From assembly GCA_015232535.1 (NCBI GenBank), contig JADFZM010000008.1, positions 1-37,923 on the forward strand: 37,923 nucleotides of DNA, given 5' to 3'. Origin of the DNA: Candidatus Omnitrophota bacterium (GTDB lineage Bacteria; Omnitrophota; Gorgyraeia; Zapsychrales; Zapsychraceae). Made by a program: the position numbers and the translations under genes. Each line of letters starts with the position of its first letter. The first letter of the stretch is position 1. Below the pieces are notes generated by a model. The model was not told the origin of the DNA, ran no database searches, and saw nothing but the letters and a program-made list of their open reading frames with translations. This document shows, piece by piece, positions 23,660-31,676 of the stretch.

Positions 23660-23676
23660 AAAAGAAGTATACCCCT
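23634..23676 (-). promoter_or_regulatory. Start-codon hairpin of the glycosidase-Hint gene
   Basis: Arms aggggtatatttctt (23634-23648) and aagaagtatacccct (23662-23676) are complementary at 14 of 15 positions around a 13-nt loop. The start codon (23659-23657) lies in the loop on the minus-strand RNA, and the Shine-Dalgarno-like AGGGG lies in the 5' arm. Folding would hide the ribosome-binding site. This is suggestive of translational control; function is inference. Confidence 0.55.
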
Positions 23677-23716
23677 AGTAAGCTGACATTTAAAGCAAAA
23701 CTATTTTAAAACTATA

Positions 23717-25258
23717 TTATATCTTTTGCCACGACACAACAATAAACAAATTAGAGCTCGCGCCGACCATTCCCGGCGGCATAGAATTAACCGTTTGGGG
23801 CACCTGAAAGATTGCGGGAACGTTTGTGCCCATGTCAAAATAATTGGAAACTATGGTACCAACAATATTTGTTTGGCGGGCAACAACTACTCTGTCCGCG
23901 GCATAAAAAAGGCCCATAACGTTACGCTGCGCCCCTGTTGAAAGATTTATTCTTCTAGGTGTCATAAAACCAACTATATTATTCGGGAAAGAGGCGTTCC
24001 CGGGAGTGATAAGATCAACATCCATTGTAATGTCTCCGGTGACTAAAAGAGTCCCCGTCCCGGTATAAGTCACGGTCTTATCGATCCCTTGAGAGTTTAA
24101 TAAAAGGGCATTATTTCCGTCGACATAAACCCTTCCGGATATCGTCATATTCCCCTTTCCGTCCATCCGGATGCTTCCGTTGGCGTTTGAATAATTAAAA
24201 CTGCTTTTAGCGGTAAGGTTGCTAAGTTCGTTTGTTAGGACTAAAGCATGATCTTGAAAATATTGCTGAAAGGTCTTTGTAGGGTCGATCGGGTCAGGGT
24301 CGGTTAAAAGCGGGAAACGAATTCCTTCTCCCAGATCCCAGGCGGTGCTAGTCCCGTTATCGGAATGAGCGTTTGCCGCGCCCTGATTCCCTCCCCAATT
24401 GTCCGCTCCGCCATCAACGATGTAGATCCCATCAACTTTCTCTTTATAGGCATTTCCTGTAGCATTAACCTCCCCGACTGTAGCCGAGCCGCTTAAACCG
24501 ACCATGCCTCTTTTAATCCTTAGATTCGCATGTAAAGTCTCGACAGTCTCCCCTCCTACAACAACTGTATCCAATGCCGGCACTTTCGCCTTTAAATTAG
24601 GCAATCCACCGCTTCCATCCGGTATAGAGCGGTAATTGTTTCCGACCAACTCAGCTGTCCCTCCCATGTTTACCGCATAATCCCCGTCAGCTAAACCAGT
24701 CCCCAGAACTACTACTGAGCCTCTTATATCAACATTGCCGTTTATCATAGAGCCAGATGCACCCGCACCGGCGAAAATAGCCGTCCCCCAAGGAGATACC
24801 TGGACCATTTTAGCATATACCAAAATAGTATGGGATTGTCCGTTTATCGTACCGGTTGATCTGAGCCAAATATCCCTTGTGCCGGAATCATTTTTTAACT
24901 GAACGCTATAAGACCCGCCGTTAAAAGCAGTATCGGAATAAGTTATTTGATAAAAATTGTTATAATCCGGGCCGATCGCATAACCGTTAATATCGCTGTC
25001 CGCCCAGCTAGGAGTGCTGTCTATAACAAAATCCCTACGAAGGTCATAAAGCCCTCTTTCAATACCCGCCTCAGCGATATGAAAAGCTACAGTATTTATG
25101 CGCTCGCGCTCGGCCACTTTAGTTTCGTTGGTTAAAAGCACCATAAACGCCGCTCCTATACCAAGAAGCACCATGATCACCATATAAGAAATTAAAAGCA
25201 GGCTGCCGCGTTTATCTTTTGTTATTTTTTGCATAAATCTTTTTATTAGAATTGTCAT
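23717..25258 (-). CDS. PilX/GspK-like minor pseudopilin with large exported domain
   Basis: The N-terminal 60 residues are prepilin-like: a basic leader, then GSLLLISYMVIMVLLGIGAA and a helix ending HIAEAGIERGL, which is typical of PilX N-terminal-domain proteins. There is no Glu at the +5 position after the Gly, as in the GspK class that caps pseudopilin complexes. The rest (to 513 residues) is a Gly/Asn/Val-rich beta domain with no motif I recognise, perhaps adhesin-like. ATG 25258 is the likely start because GAGGTG precedes it by about 6 nt; the ORF track uses GTG 25267. The upstream pseudopilin gene ends inside this Shine-Dalgarno, indicating coupling. Confidence 0.8.
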   Translation of the reverse strand: MTILIKRFMQKITKDKRGSLLLISYMVIMVLLGIGAAFMVLLTNETKVAERERINTVAFHIAEAGIERGLYDLRRDFVIDSTPSWADSDINGYAIGPDYNNFYQITYSDTAFNGGSYSVQLKNDSGTRDIWLRSTGTINGQSHTILVYAKMVQVSPWGTAIFAGAGASGSMINGNVDIRGSVVVLGTGLADGDYAVNMGGTAELVGNNYRSIPDGSGGLPNLKAKVPALDTVVVGGETVETLHANLRIKRGMVGLSGSATVGEVNATGNAYKEKVDGIYIVDGGADNWGGNQGAANAHSDNGTSTAWDLGEGIRFPLLTDPDPIDPTKTFQQYFQDHALVLTNELSNLTAKSSFNYSNANGSIRMDGKGNMTISGRVYVDGNNALLLNSQGIDKTVTYTGTGTLLVTGDITMDVDLITPGNASFPNNIVGFMTPRRINLSTGAQRNVMGLFYAADRVVVARQTNIVGTIVSNYFDMGTNVPAIFQVPQTVNSMPPGMVGASSNLFIVVSWQKI

Positions 25259-25268
25259 ACGCACCACC

Positions 25269-25811
25269 TCAATTCCTTAATTGTATCTTCTGGTTTAATT
25301 GCGCGGTAACAGTCCTTCCATTGGTTGTGTCTTTGCTGGCATTTATGGTGATCTCTAAAAGATGCGGAGAGGAAGCTTGCCTTCGAAATTGCAGGCCTGA
25401 TATATAGTTGGCAACAACTGTTGTTTTGGTCGGGGTGATCATCAAAAGCTGCTCTCCGTCGGTTCCTCCAAGCGAGATTTCGGTAGCATCATTGCTCCAT
25501 ACAATAGCCCCTCCTACGACTCCGGTCGGGACCTTAAAGGTGATTTGGTCATAAGTGTTGCCGTCAGCGGGCACATCAAAAATAGCGGCGTTACCGGTCT
25601 CCCGTAGTTCATAACGCATCCTTTCTATCGATTTACGTATCTCCTGCTGTAATTCTATTTTTGTTTTATTTGCCTGCCATGATTGATCACCGACGGCAGC
25701 GGAGGTATAAAGAGCGGAACAAAGAAGGCCAAAAATTATCATCGTGACCATTGTTTCAACATAACTGAACCCGCAATCTCCAAAACAAAGTATTTTAATA
25801 AATCTTTTCAT
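25269..25811 (-). CDS. Prepilin-type minor pseudopilin (PulJ/PilW-like)
   Basis: A class III-type signal is present: basic leader, then CG|FSYVE with Gly14 before the cleavage site and Glu19 at +5, then a hydrophobic helix. It would be processed by a prepilin peptidase and assembled by a type II secretion or type IV pilus machine; no assembly ATPase or platform gene is in the window. The segment ELQQEIRKSIERMRYELRE is typical of J/W-type minor pseudopilins. It starts with Shine-Dalgarno GAGGAG, which overlaps the stop codon of the preceding pseudopilin gene. Confidence 0.85.
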   Translation of the reverse strand: MKRFIKILCFGDCGFSYVETMVTMIIFGLLCSALYTSAAVGDQSWQANKTKIELQQEIRKSIERMRYELRETGNAAIFDVPADGNTYDQITFKVPTGVVGGAIVWSNDATEISLGGTDGEQLLMITPTKTTVVANYISGLQFRRQASSPHLLEITINASKDTTNGRTVTAQLNQKIQLRN

Positions 25812-25820
25812 GTTTCTCCT

Positions 25821-26282
25821 CTAATCATAACGCCGGGCGATCATGCCTTTTACCTGAACAATCGAGGTGATTTTCCCGTCACTATTCAAATCCTCCCCTA
25901 CTTCCAAAATACCGTTTAAATTCGTGTCTTCGCCTACGATCCGGCCGTATTTATCCCTCCAGCAGGCAACAATCTCTACCTCTAAAAGGTCCGGGTTGCT
26001 TGAATCGACATAAATAGCCCCTTTTCCGGTTAGACCGGATAAGTCGAATTTATTTCCCGGGGAAGTTCCGTATGTGGAGGCAATATTGTTATAAGTAGCG
26101 TTTCTAATTTGCTCTAATTTGGTTTGAACTTCTCCCATAGCCACGCTTTTATTCTCGGCCATTTTGGCTAAGACAGAGGTATAAATATATAGCCTTAACA
26201 TCCCGACAATAACTACCGCCAAGATACCGGATACTATCATAAGTTCGACAAGCGTAAAACCATTTTGCATTTTTTTCATCAT
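25821..26282 (-). CDS. Prepilin-type minor pseudopilin (PilV/GspI-like)
   Basis: This is the first gene after the c-di-GMP riboswitch and terminator. The leader MMKKMQNG is followed by the classical N-methylation motif FTLVE (Gly8 before cleavage, Glu13 at +5) and a hydrophobic helix LMIVSGILAVVIVGML. The remaining 110 residues form a small globular domain with GEDTNLNGILEVGEDLNSDG, an Asp-rich loop that could bind calcium as in some pseudopilins. The Shine-Dalgarno AGGAG sits 3 nt before ATG 26282 and 6 nt before the second ATG at 26279, so Met2 may be the actual start. It is 9 nt upstream of the next pseudopilin gene. Confidence 0.88.
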   Translation of the reverse strand: MMKKMQNGFTLVELMIVSGILAVVIVGMLRLYIYTSVLAKMAENKSVAMGEVQTKLEQIRNATYNNIASTYGTSPGNKFDLSGLTGKGAIYVDSSNPDLLEVEIVACWRDKYGRIVGEDTNLNGILEVGEDLNSDGKITSIVQVKGMIARRYD

Positions 26283-26290
26283 TTTCTCCT

Positions 26291-26322
26291 AAAAAAAATG
26301 CCTATCCGAAATAGGATAGGCA
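26291..26322 (-). terminator. Riboswitch-associated intrinsic terminator
   Basis: On the minus strand TGCCTATCC-TATTTC-GGATAGGCA forms a perfect 9-bp hairpin followed by eight T residues. The ribosome-binding site of the first pseudopilin gene comes right after. Bases CTATCCTATT of the 5' arm and loop are exactly complementary to AATAGGATAG inside the upstream aptamer (26364-26373), giving an alternative antiterminator pairing. Confidence 0.88.
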
Positions 26323-26343
26323 CAGTATTCTTATATAGTTTAC

Positions 26344-26478
26344 TGCTTGATTCGGCGGCCAGGCTATCCTATTTATTAAGGACCCTTTAGCTTTGCGTCC
26401 CCACCTTACGATGCACGCCAAACTGCTCGGCGTGTCCGCAGATGTTACTTGCGGAGGTTTGCCATTTTCGTCAAAGCA
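26344..26478 (-). promoter_or_regulatory. Cyclic di-GMP-I (GEMM) riboswitch aptamer with a 42-nt insertion
   Basis: Read on the minus strand, the conserved GEMM blocks appear in order: GGCAAACC, a hairpin with GNRA tetraloop (CATC-GTAA-GGTG), GGGACGCAAAGC, GGGTCC, and GGATAGCCTGGCCGCC. TGCTTTGA and TCAAGCA close the outer stem. Compared with the standard RNA, the tetraloop stem (CC-CATC-GTAA-GGTG-GG) is interrupted between CC and CATC by 42 nt (26414-26455) that fold as two hairpins (TCCGCA/TGCGGA and CACGCC/GGCGTG). The aptamer is followed by an intrinsic terminator and then the pseudopilin operon. Recognition is by known motif and not by covariance search, and the sense of control (probably off with c-di-GMP) is inferred from the antiterminator pairing. 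Confidence 0.9.
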
Positions 26479-26494
26479 TATTTTGTCTATTACA

Positions 26495-26524
26495 AGCATA
26501 AAACATTTTCGCAATTAATGCCAA
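26495..26524 (-). promoter_or_regulatory. Promoter of the riboswitch-pseudopilin operon
   Basis: TTGGCA (26524-26519) and TATGCT (26500-26495) on the minus strand are 18 nt apart, matching the -35 and -10 consensus at 5 of 6 and 4 of 6 positions. The start site would be near 26488, about 10 nt before the aptamer. Confidence 0.6.
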
Positions 26525-26547
26525 CGCTTAAAAGATATAAAATCCCC

Positions 26548-27294
26548 TTAAGGCTCATCTTTTTTTCGGTAATCCCTAACTTCGATTAACTCCCCTTTTT
26601 CGTTATAGATCTTCTCCTGGGTCAGCTCTCCGGCAATATTATAGGACCTGGCGTAACCGCCTCTGTTTGTATTAGTTATGCTCCATTCGTACATGAGCTT
26701 TCCGTCACGGAAATACATCTTACCCTCCCCGGCCTCGGCATTATCGCTCATAACAAGGCGGTCACGAAAATCCCTTTTCATCTTGGTCGTTCCGTCATTA
26801 AAAAAATCTTCGTCATCAAGTAGCCGTCCGAAAGAATACTGCGCCTTGCGCTTCAATTGGCCGTTGGGATAAAACTCGCGGTAATCACCGCTTCTTTTAT
26901 TGTCCAGATAGAATTCTTCACCGCTTGTGCCGGTCGTAATATTGGTAAAAGCTACTCTTCCGTCAGGGATCTTTCCTTCGATCTCTAATACTTCTTCCCC
27001 GGAGCTCTTGAGGCGGGCGATTTCATCTTTGCCACTATAAAACACTTTTTCCGAAAACTGATGATTCGGATCAAGCCATATTTTCTCGGTTATTTCCTGC
27101 GGGTCTTGACTACGGGTTTTTTCGGCTACAATAAAACCGCTTTCTTTTGGCTTAGAAAGGTTTTCCGGCGCGGCCTTCTCGCGCATAATTCGGCTAATTA
27201 CTATCTGGTTTATCACCAAAAGCCCTAATAGCAAAAGACAAAAAACAATAACAGCGATTTTTTTTCCGGTTATGCGCCTGTCCTGCATATACAT
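26548..27294 (-). CDS. Membrane-anchored MORN/YwqK-like repeat protein
   Basis: The 248-residue product has one N-terminal transmembrane helix (about 13-33) and a periplasmic part with MORN_2/YwqK-type beta-hairpin repeats. Examples are SGDYREFYPNGQLKRKAQYS, GEGKMYFRDGKLMYEW and GELTQEKIYNEKGELIEVR. Proteins with these repeats are common in Bacteroidetes and PVC-type genomes and have no general known function. The start is uncertain: AAGGGA lies too close to the first ATG but at good distance to Met3 (27288). It ends the long minus-strand biosynthetic run after valS (55-nt gap). Confidence 0.78.
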   Translation of the reverse strand: MYMQDRRITGKKIAVIVFCLLLLGLLVINQIVISRIMREKAAPENLSKPKESGFIVAEKTRSQDPQEITEKIWLDPNHQFSEKVFYSGKDEIARLKSSGEEVLEIEGKIPDGRVAFTNITTGTSGEEFYLDNKRSGDYREFYPNGQLKRKAQYSFGRLLDDEDFFNDGTTKMKRDFRDRLVMSDNAEAGEGKMYFRDGKLMYEWSITNTNRGGYARSYNIAGELTQEKIYNEKGELIEVRDYRKKDEP

Positions 27295-27349
27295 TCCCTT
27301 TTTTAGAGTATTATACTACTAAAAATCACAAGAATAATTATCAATTGAA

Positions 27350-29980
27350 CTATTTAAGGATACTAACTAGTTTTTCCAATTCTTTTATGTGCACATCCAA
27401 GGAATTAAGCTGTTCTTTCGTATTATCGATTATTTCTTGCGGGGCTTTTGAGAGGAAGGATTCATTGTTTAACTTTGCGGCAAGAGCCTCATGATTATTC
27501 TTCAGCTTGGCTAAATCGGATTCTTTCTTTGCGCGCTCCTTTGCGACATCAATAAATTCTCCTAAAGGAATTATAAATTGCGATTGCCCGATGATGAAAG
27601 AAGCGGAGTTTATTATATCTTTGCCTGTTTTCCCGGAATGCAACTCTAGGCTGCAGTTAGAAAGACGGCTTAAAAGGCTCTCATTATCGTTTATCAGCGA
27701 AATAAAATCTTTATCAGATGAAAATACTTCGCATTTTATCTTATTTGTCCTGGCAATGTTCCAATCGGCGCGAATGTTGCGGATATTCGTTATGGAATTC
27801 AGCACCGACTGCATCCTATTTTCAGCCTCAAGATCAATTAGGCTTTTATCAAATGACGGCCAATTTTGCGTGCTTAAACAGCCGGATTCTGGATTAAGAT
27901 GACTCCATATTTCCTCCGTCACAAAAGGGATAAAGGGGCTCATCATCTTAAGCGATTCCCCTAAAACATAAAGCGTGATATTATTGGTATTTTCATCGTT
28001 CCACTTATCTTTTATAATCTCCAGATACCAATCGCAGAAATTCCCCCAAAAGAAATCATAGATCATGGTTTCAGCCTCTGAAAAACGGTATTTTTCTATC
28101 GCTTCCTCCACCTTCTGAAGCGTCGAATAGAATTTTGAAATAATCCAGCGGCTCGGAAGGCTTAATCCTTCCGTGTCGGATATTTTATATCCCGGGTTAT
28201 AATCGGAGGTGTTCATCAGAATAAGGCGGGACGCGTTCCATATCTTATTTGCGAAATTACGTCCGATCTCGAATTTTTCTTTAGAGATAAAAAGGTCCTG
28301 CCCGGAATTTATTATCAAGCTGAAACGTAAACTGTCCGCGCCGTATTCGGAGATTATTTCCAAAGGATCGATAGCGTTTCCTAAAGACTTGGACATCTTC
28401 CTCCCCTTCGCATCGCGTACCGTGCCGTGAATGTACACATCCGAAAAAGGGATATCTCCCATGAATTCAAGCCCAGCCATTATCATCCGTGCGACCCAAA
28501 AGAAAATTATTTCTGACGCGGTAAATAAAGATGTTGTGGGGTAATAAATATCCAAATCCTTGTTTTTTTGCGGCCAGCCGAAAGTGGCAAAAGGCCAAAG
28601 CCAGGAAGAAAACCATGTGTCCAGTACATCTTCATCCTGTTTAATGTCCTTCGAATCGCACCTCGGGCATTTTGGAGGATTATCCTTGCTTACAATAATG
28701 TTTTCTCCCTCCGGGCATTGCGGGCAATACCATACCGGGATCCTATGCCCCCACCAGATCTGCCTCGAGATACACCAGTCGCGGATATTTTCCATCCAGT
28801 TAAGATAAACCTTGGTCCAGCGCTCGGGATAGAATTTTATCTTCCCTGACTTGACCGCCTCCAATGCCGGTTCGGCCAGCGGCTTCATTTTCACGAACCA
28901 CTGTTTGGATAAATAAGGCTCGATAACGGTATCACAGCGGTAGCAGTGCCCGATCGAGTGGGTATGCTCATCGATCTTCTCCAAAAGACCCTTGGCTTTA
29001 AGCTCCTCAACAATTCTTTTTCTCGCCTCAAAACGGTCCAACCCCTTAAAATGCTTTCCGTTTTCGTTTATTTTAGCGTCAGGGTACATAACATTAAGGA
29101 ACTCTAATTCGTGGCGAAGCCCCATCGCATAGTCATTGGGGTCATGAGCGGGCGTAACCTTGACCGCCCCGGTGCCGAATGCGGGATCGACAAATTCATC
29201 GGCAATAATATTTATTTCCCTCTCCATCAAAGGAAGGATCAATTTCTTCCCGATGAAATCTTTATAACGCGGGTCCTTGGGATTGACGGCAACCGATGTG
29301 TCGCCGAGCATCGTTTCGGGCCGGGTGGTCGCAACCGTTACGTATTTATTTTTATCGTCTTTTAAAGGATAACGGATGTAATAAAGATTGCCTTTCTTCT
29401 CTTTATGCTCCGCCTCTTCATCCGAAAGCGCGGTCAGGCAACGCGGGCACCAGTTGATTATATATCGGCTGCGGTAGACCAACCCTTTTTCATAAAGCCA
29501 GATAAAAACCTCATTCACCGCATCGCTGTACGCTTCATCCATCGTAAATCTAGATCGCGGCCAGTCGCAGGAGGCGCCGAGCTTCTTGAGCTGATTGATT
29601 ATAGTATCCCCGTATTGGCTTTTCCACTCCCAAAGCCTTTTAAGCATGGCCTCGCGGCCTATTTGCTGGCGGGTCTTTCCCTCTTTGGCCAGTTGTTTTT
29701 CGACAACATTCTGGGTGGCTATCCCCGCGTGGTCAGTGCCCGGCATCCAGCAAGTATTAAAACCTTTCATCCTTTTAAAGCGGACAATAATATCCTGCAG
29801 GGTATTGTTTAATGCATGGCCCATGTGCAGGATTCCTGTTACATTCGGCGGGGGAATAACGACACTGTAAGAAGGCTGTCCGCTCTTTGAGGAAGCGTGA
29901 AAAACTTTTTCCTCGTCCCAGAGCTTGGCCCACTTATCGTCGGATTCCTTGAAATTATAACGCGGATATAATTCTTTCAT
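27350..29980 (-). CDS. valS: Valyl-tRNA synthetase
   Basis: This class I aminoacyl-tRNA synthetase charges tRNA-Val. The ATP-binding HIGH motif reads HMGH in PPPNVTGILHMGHALNN, and KMSKS is intact in GRKMSKSLGNAIDP. The editing domain (TTRPETMLGD), a zinc-ribbon-like pair of Cys-x2-Cys motifs and the C-terminal coiled coil (LNSLDVHIKELEKLVSIL) are all present, giving about 876 residues. The ORF track starts at 30007, but the family normally begins at MKELYPRYNF (ATG 29980); neither start has a convincing Shine-Dalgarno. The leader after cimA contains alternating complementary segments. Cotranscription with the amino acid operon is possible. Confidence 0.97.
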   Translation of the reverse strand: MKELYPRYNFKESDDKWAKLWDEEKVFHASSKSGQPSYSVVIPPPNVTGILHMGHALNNTLQDIIVRFKRMKGFNTCWMPGTDHAGIATQNVVEKQLAKEGKTRQQIGREAMLKRLWEWKSQYGDTIINQLKKLGASCDWPRSRFTMDEAYSDAVNEVFIWLYEKGLVYRSRYIINWCPRCLTALSDEEAEHKEKKGNLYYIRYPLKDDKNKYVTVATTRPETMLGDTSVAVNPKDPRYKDFIGKKLILPLMEREINIIADEFVDPAFGTGAVKVTPAHDPNDYAMGLRHELEFLNVMYPDAKINENGKHFKGLDRFEARKRIVEELKAKGLLEKIDEHTHSIGHCYRCDTVIEPYLSKQWFVKMKPLAEPALEAVKSGKIKFYPERWTKVYLNWMENIRDWCISRQIWWGHRIPVWYCPQCPEGENIIVSKDNPPKCPRCDSKDIKQDEDVLDTWFSSWLWPFATFGWPQKNKDLDIYYPTTSLFTASEIIFFWVARMIMAGLEFMGDIPFSDVYIHGTVRDAKGRKMSKSLGNAIDPLEIISEYGADSLRFSLIINSGQDLFISKEKFEIGRNFANKIWNASRLILMNTSDYNPGYKISDTEGLSLPSRWIISKFYSTLQKVEEAIEKYRFSEAETMIYDFFWGNFCDWYLEIIKDKWNDENTNNITLYVLGESLKMMSPFIPFVTEEIWSHLNPESGCLSTQNWPSFDKSLIDLEAENRMQSVLNSITNIRNIRADWNIARTNKIKCEVFSSDKDFISLINDNESLLSRLSNCSLELHSGKTGKDIINSASFIIGQSQFIIPLGEFIDVAKERAKKESDLAKLKNNHEALAAKLNNESFLSKAPQEIIDNTKEQLNSLDVHIKELEKLVSILK

Positions 29981-30021
29981 TAAATGAGCCCCAAATTTAC
30001 ACAGCATTAGCGCTTGTAAAT

Positions 30022-30064
30022 TTGTCGGGTGAATTTATCCCGACAATCCTAATTTAATGTCGGG
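30022..30064 (-). promoter_or_regulatory. Alternating hairpin leader before valS
   Basis: In minus-strand order CCCGACA (30064-30058), TTGTCGGG (30046-30039) and CCCGACAA (30029-30022) occur. The middle segment can pair perfectly with either neighbour, 7 bp or 8 bp, so two hairpins exclude each other. Neither is followed by a good T-tract, so this may be a weak terminator of cimA or an attenuator-like leader. No T-box element is seen. Confidence 0.45.
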
Positions 30065-30104
30065 GTTTTGTTAATTTAGTAGTTTATACTTGATAGACAG
30101 TGCG

Positions 30105-31673
30105 CTATTTCTTCCCGTCTTTTAGCATTTTATATTCTATTGCGTCCAAAAGCGCTTCCCAGCTGGCTTCAATAATATTCTCATGTACGCCGACGGTAGT
30201 CCAGGAATCAGTACTGTCCTGAGATTCGATAAGGACTCGGACCTTGGCCGCTGTCCCCTCTTTCGAATCGATAACCCGCACCTTATAGTCCCTCAAATGC
30301 ATTTCTTTTAAGGAAGGATAAAATTTAGTCAGGGCGTGCCTTAAAGCTTTATCCAAAGCATCGACGGGCCCATGCCCCTCGGAAGCCGAGAACATCTCCT
30401 CGCCGTTAACCTTAAGCCGGACGGTCGCCTCGGCAAAGGTGCGCCCATCGAAACGTTTTTCTGTCTGGACCTTAAAACTCTCCAGGTTGAATAAAGGCTT
30501 GTATTCTTTAAGTGTTTTTTTGACCAGCAATTCGAAAGAGGCATCGGCCGCTTCATACTGATAGCCGTTATTTTCCTTATCCTGGATTATTTCAAGAAGT
30601 TTTTTGGCCTCGGGGGAAGCCTTATCGAGCTTGATATTAAGTTTCTCCGCTTTTTTTATAATCGGCATTTTGCCGGCTAGCTCGGAGGTTATAAAACGGC
30701 GATGGTTACCGATCAGGTTCGGGTCAAGATGTTCATAGGCCTTCGGGTTTTTTAGCATCGCGTCTATATGCACCCCGCCTTTATGAGCAAAAGCCGAATG
30801 CCCGACAAAAGGGTTATTCCCGGGCAGTTTGATATTGCTCGTTTCGCTTATAAAATAAGCGGCCTCCATCAGCTTCTTGATATTATCCTGGGGAATAGTC
30901 TCAGTCTTCATTTTTGTGGATAAAATCCCGATCAATGTCCCCAAATCCGCATTACCGCAACGCTCACCAAGGCCGTTAAAAGTGCCCTGAATTTGGGTAC
31001 AGCCCGCCTCAACTGCAGCGAGGCTATTGGCAACCGCTAAGCCCAAGTCATTATGGCAATGAATTCCTAAATTAACTTCCGTCAATTTTCTTACTCCGGA
31101 GACGATCATTGCGATCTCCTCTGGAAGCGTGCCGCCGTTTGTATCGCAAAGTATTATTGTATCCGCCCCAGCTTCTTGAGCGGCGAGTATAGTCTTTAAC
31201 GCATACTCGCTATTGCTCTTATAACCGTCGAAGAAATGCTCGGCATCGTAGAAAACCTCTCTTTTTTTGCCTTTTAAGTAAGCAACCGAGCTTTTGATCA
31301 TCTCGATATTTTCATCAAGGGTGGTCTTCAAAACCTCCAGTACATGAAAATCCCAAGTTTTTCCGAAAATGGTTATCGTTTCCGTCCCTGACTCTATTAA
31401 AGCATTAAGATTAGCGTCATCTTCGGGTTTGATATTTGCCCGGCGGGTTGAGCCAAAAGCGGTTATAATCGTGTTTTTAATCCGTGATTTCTTTATCTGC
31501 TCAAAAAAACTTTTGTCCTTCGGATTAGAACCCGGCCAACCGCCCTCCACATAGGGAATACCAAGCTCATCGAGTTTCTCGGCGATCTTAACTTTATCAT
31601 TGGCCGAGAAGGATATCCCTTCGGTCTGCGAGCCGTCCCGCAATGTCGTATCGTACAAAATTACCTTTGGCAT
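30105..31673 (-). CDS. cimA: Citramalate synthase-type acyltransferase
   Basis: This enzyme condenses pyruvate and acetyl-CoA to (R)-citramalate, the threonine-independent entry to isoleucine. It has the DRE-TIM motif TTLRDGSQTEGISFS, metal ligands in HCHNDLGLAVANS, and the GTFNGLGERCGNADL segment, all matching the long (about 520-residue) CimA group and not LeuA. The C-terminal LeuA-type allosteric dimer domain is present. It follows lysC by 3 nt and precedes valS by about 100 nt. A 2-isopropylmalate or homocitrate synthase is less likely, because the KDKSFFEQIKK and GWPGSNP region is typical of CimA. Leucine/isoleucine feedback is likely but not visible. Confidence 0.88.
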   Translation of the reverse strand: MPKVILYDTTLRDGSQTEGISFSANDKVKIAEKLDELGIPYVEGGWPGSNPKDKSFFEQIKKSRIKNTIITAFGSTRRANIKPEDDANLNALIESGTETITIFGKTWDFHVLEVLKTTLDENIEMIKSSVAYLKGKKREVFYDAEHFFDGYKSNSEYALKTILAAQEAGADTIILCDTNGGTLPEEIAMIVSGVRKLTEVNLGIHCHNDLGLAVANSLAAVEAGCTQIQGTFNGLGERCGNADLGTLIGILSTKMKTETIPQDNIKKLMEAAYFISETSNIKLPGNNPFVGHSAFAHKGGVHIDAMLKNPKAYEHLDPNLIGNHRRFITSELAGKMPIIKKAEKLNIKLDKASPEAKKLLEIIQDKENNGYQYEAADASFELLVKKTLKEYKPLFNLESFKVQTEKRFDGRTFAEATVRLKVNGEEMFSASEGHGPVDALDKALRHALTKFYPSLKEMHLRDYKVRVIDSKEGTAAKVRVLIESQDSTDSWTTVGVHENIIEASWEALLDAIEYKMLKDGKK

Positions 31674-31676
31674 CTT

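Noticed and set aside
26302-26514. 70-residue minus-strand ORF
   Set aside because: It runs straight through the c-di-GMP riboswitch and terminator; RNA structure explains the sequence and there is no protein-like pattern.
26511-26523. Possible sigma-54 promoter before the riboswitch
   Set aside because: The GG and GC elements are 8 nt apart, not the required 10; a sigma-70-type pair fits better.
30008-30104. T-box leader for valS
   Set aside because: There is no T-box consensus or specifier loop, and the region is too short.
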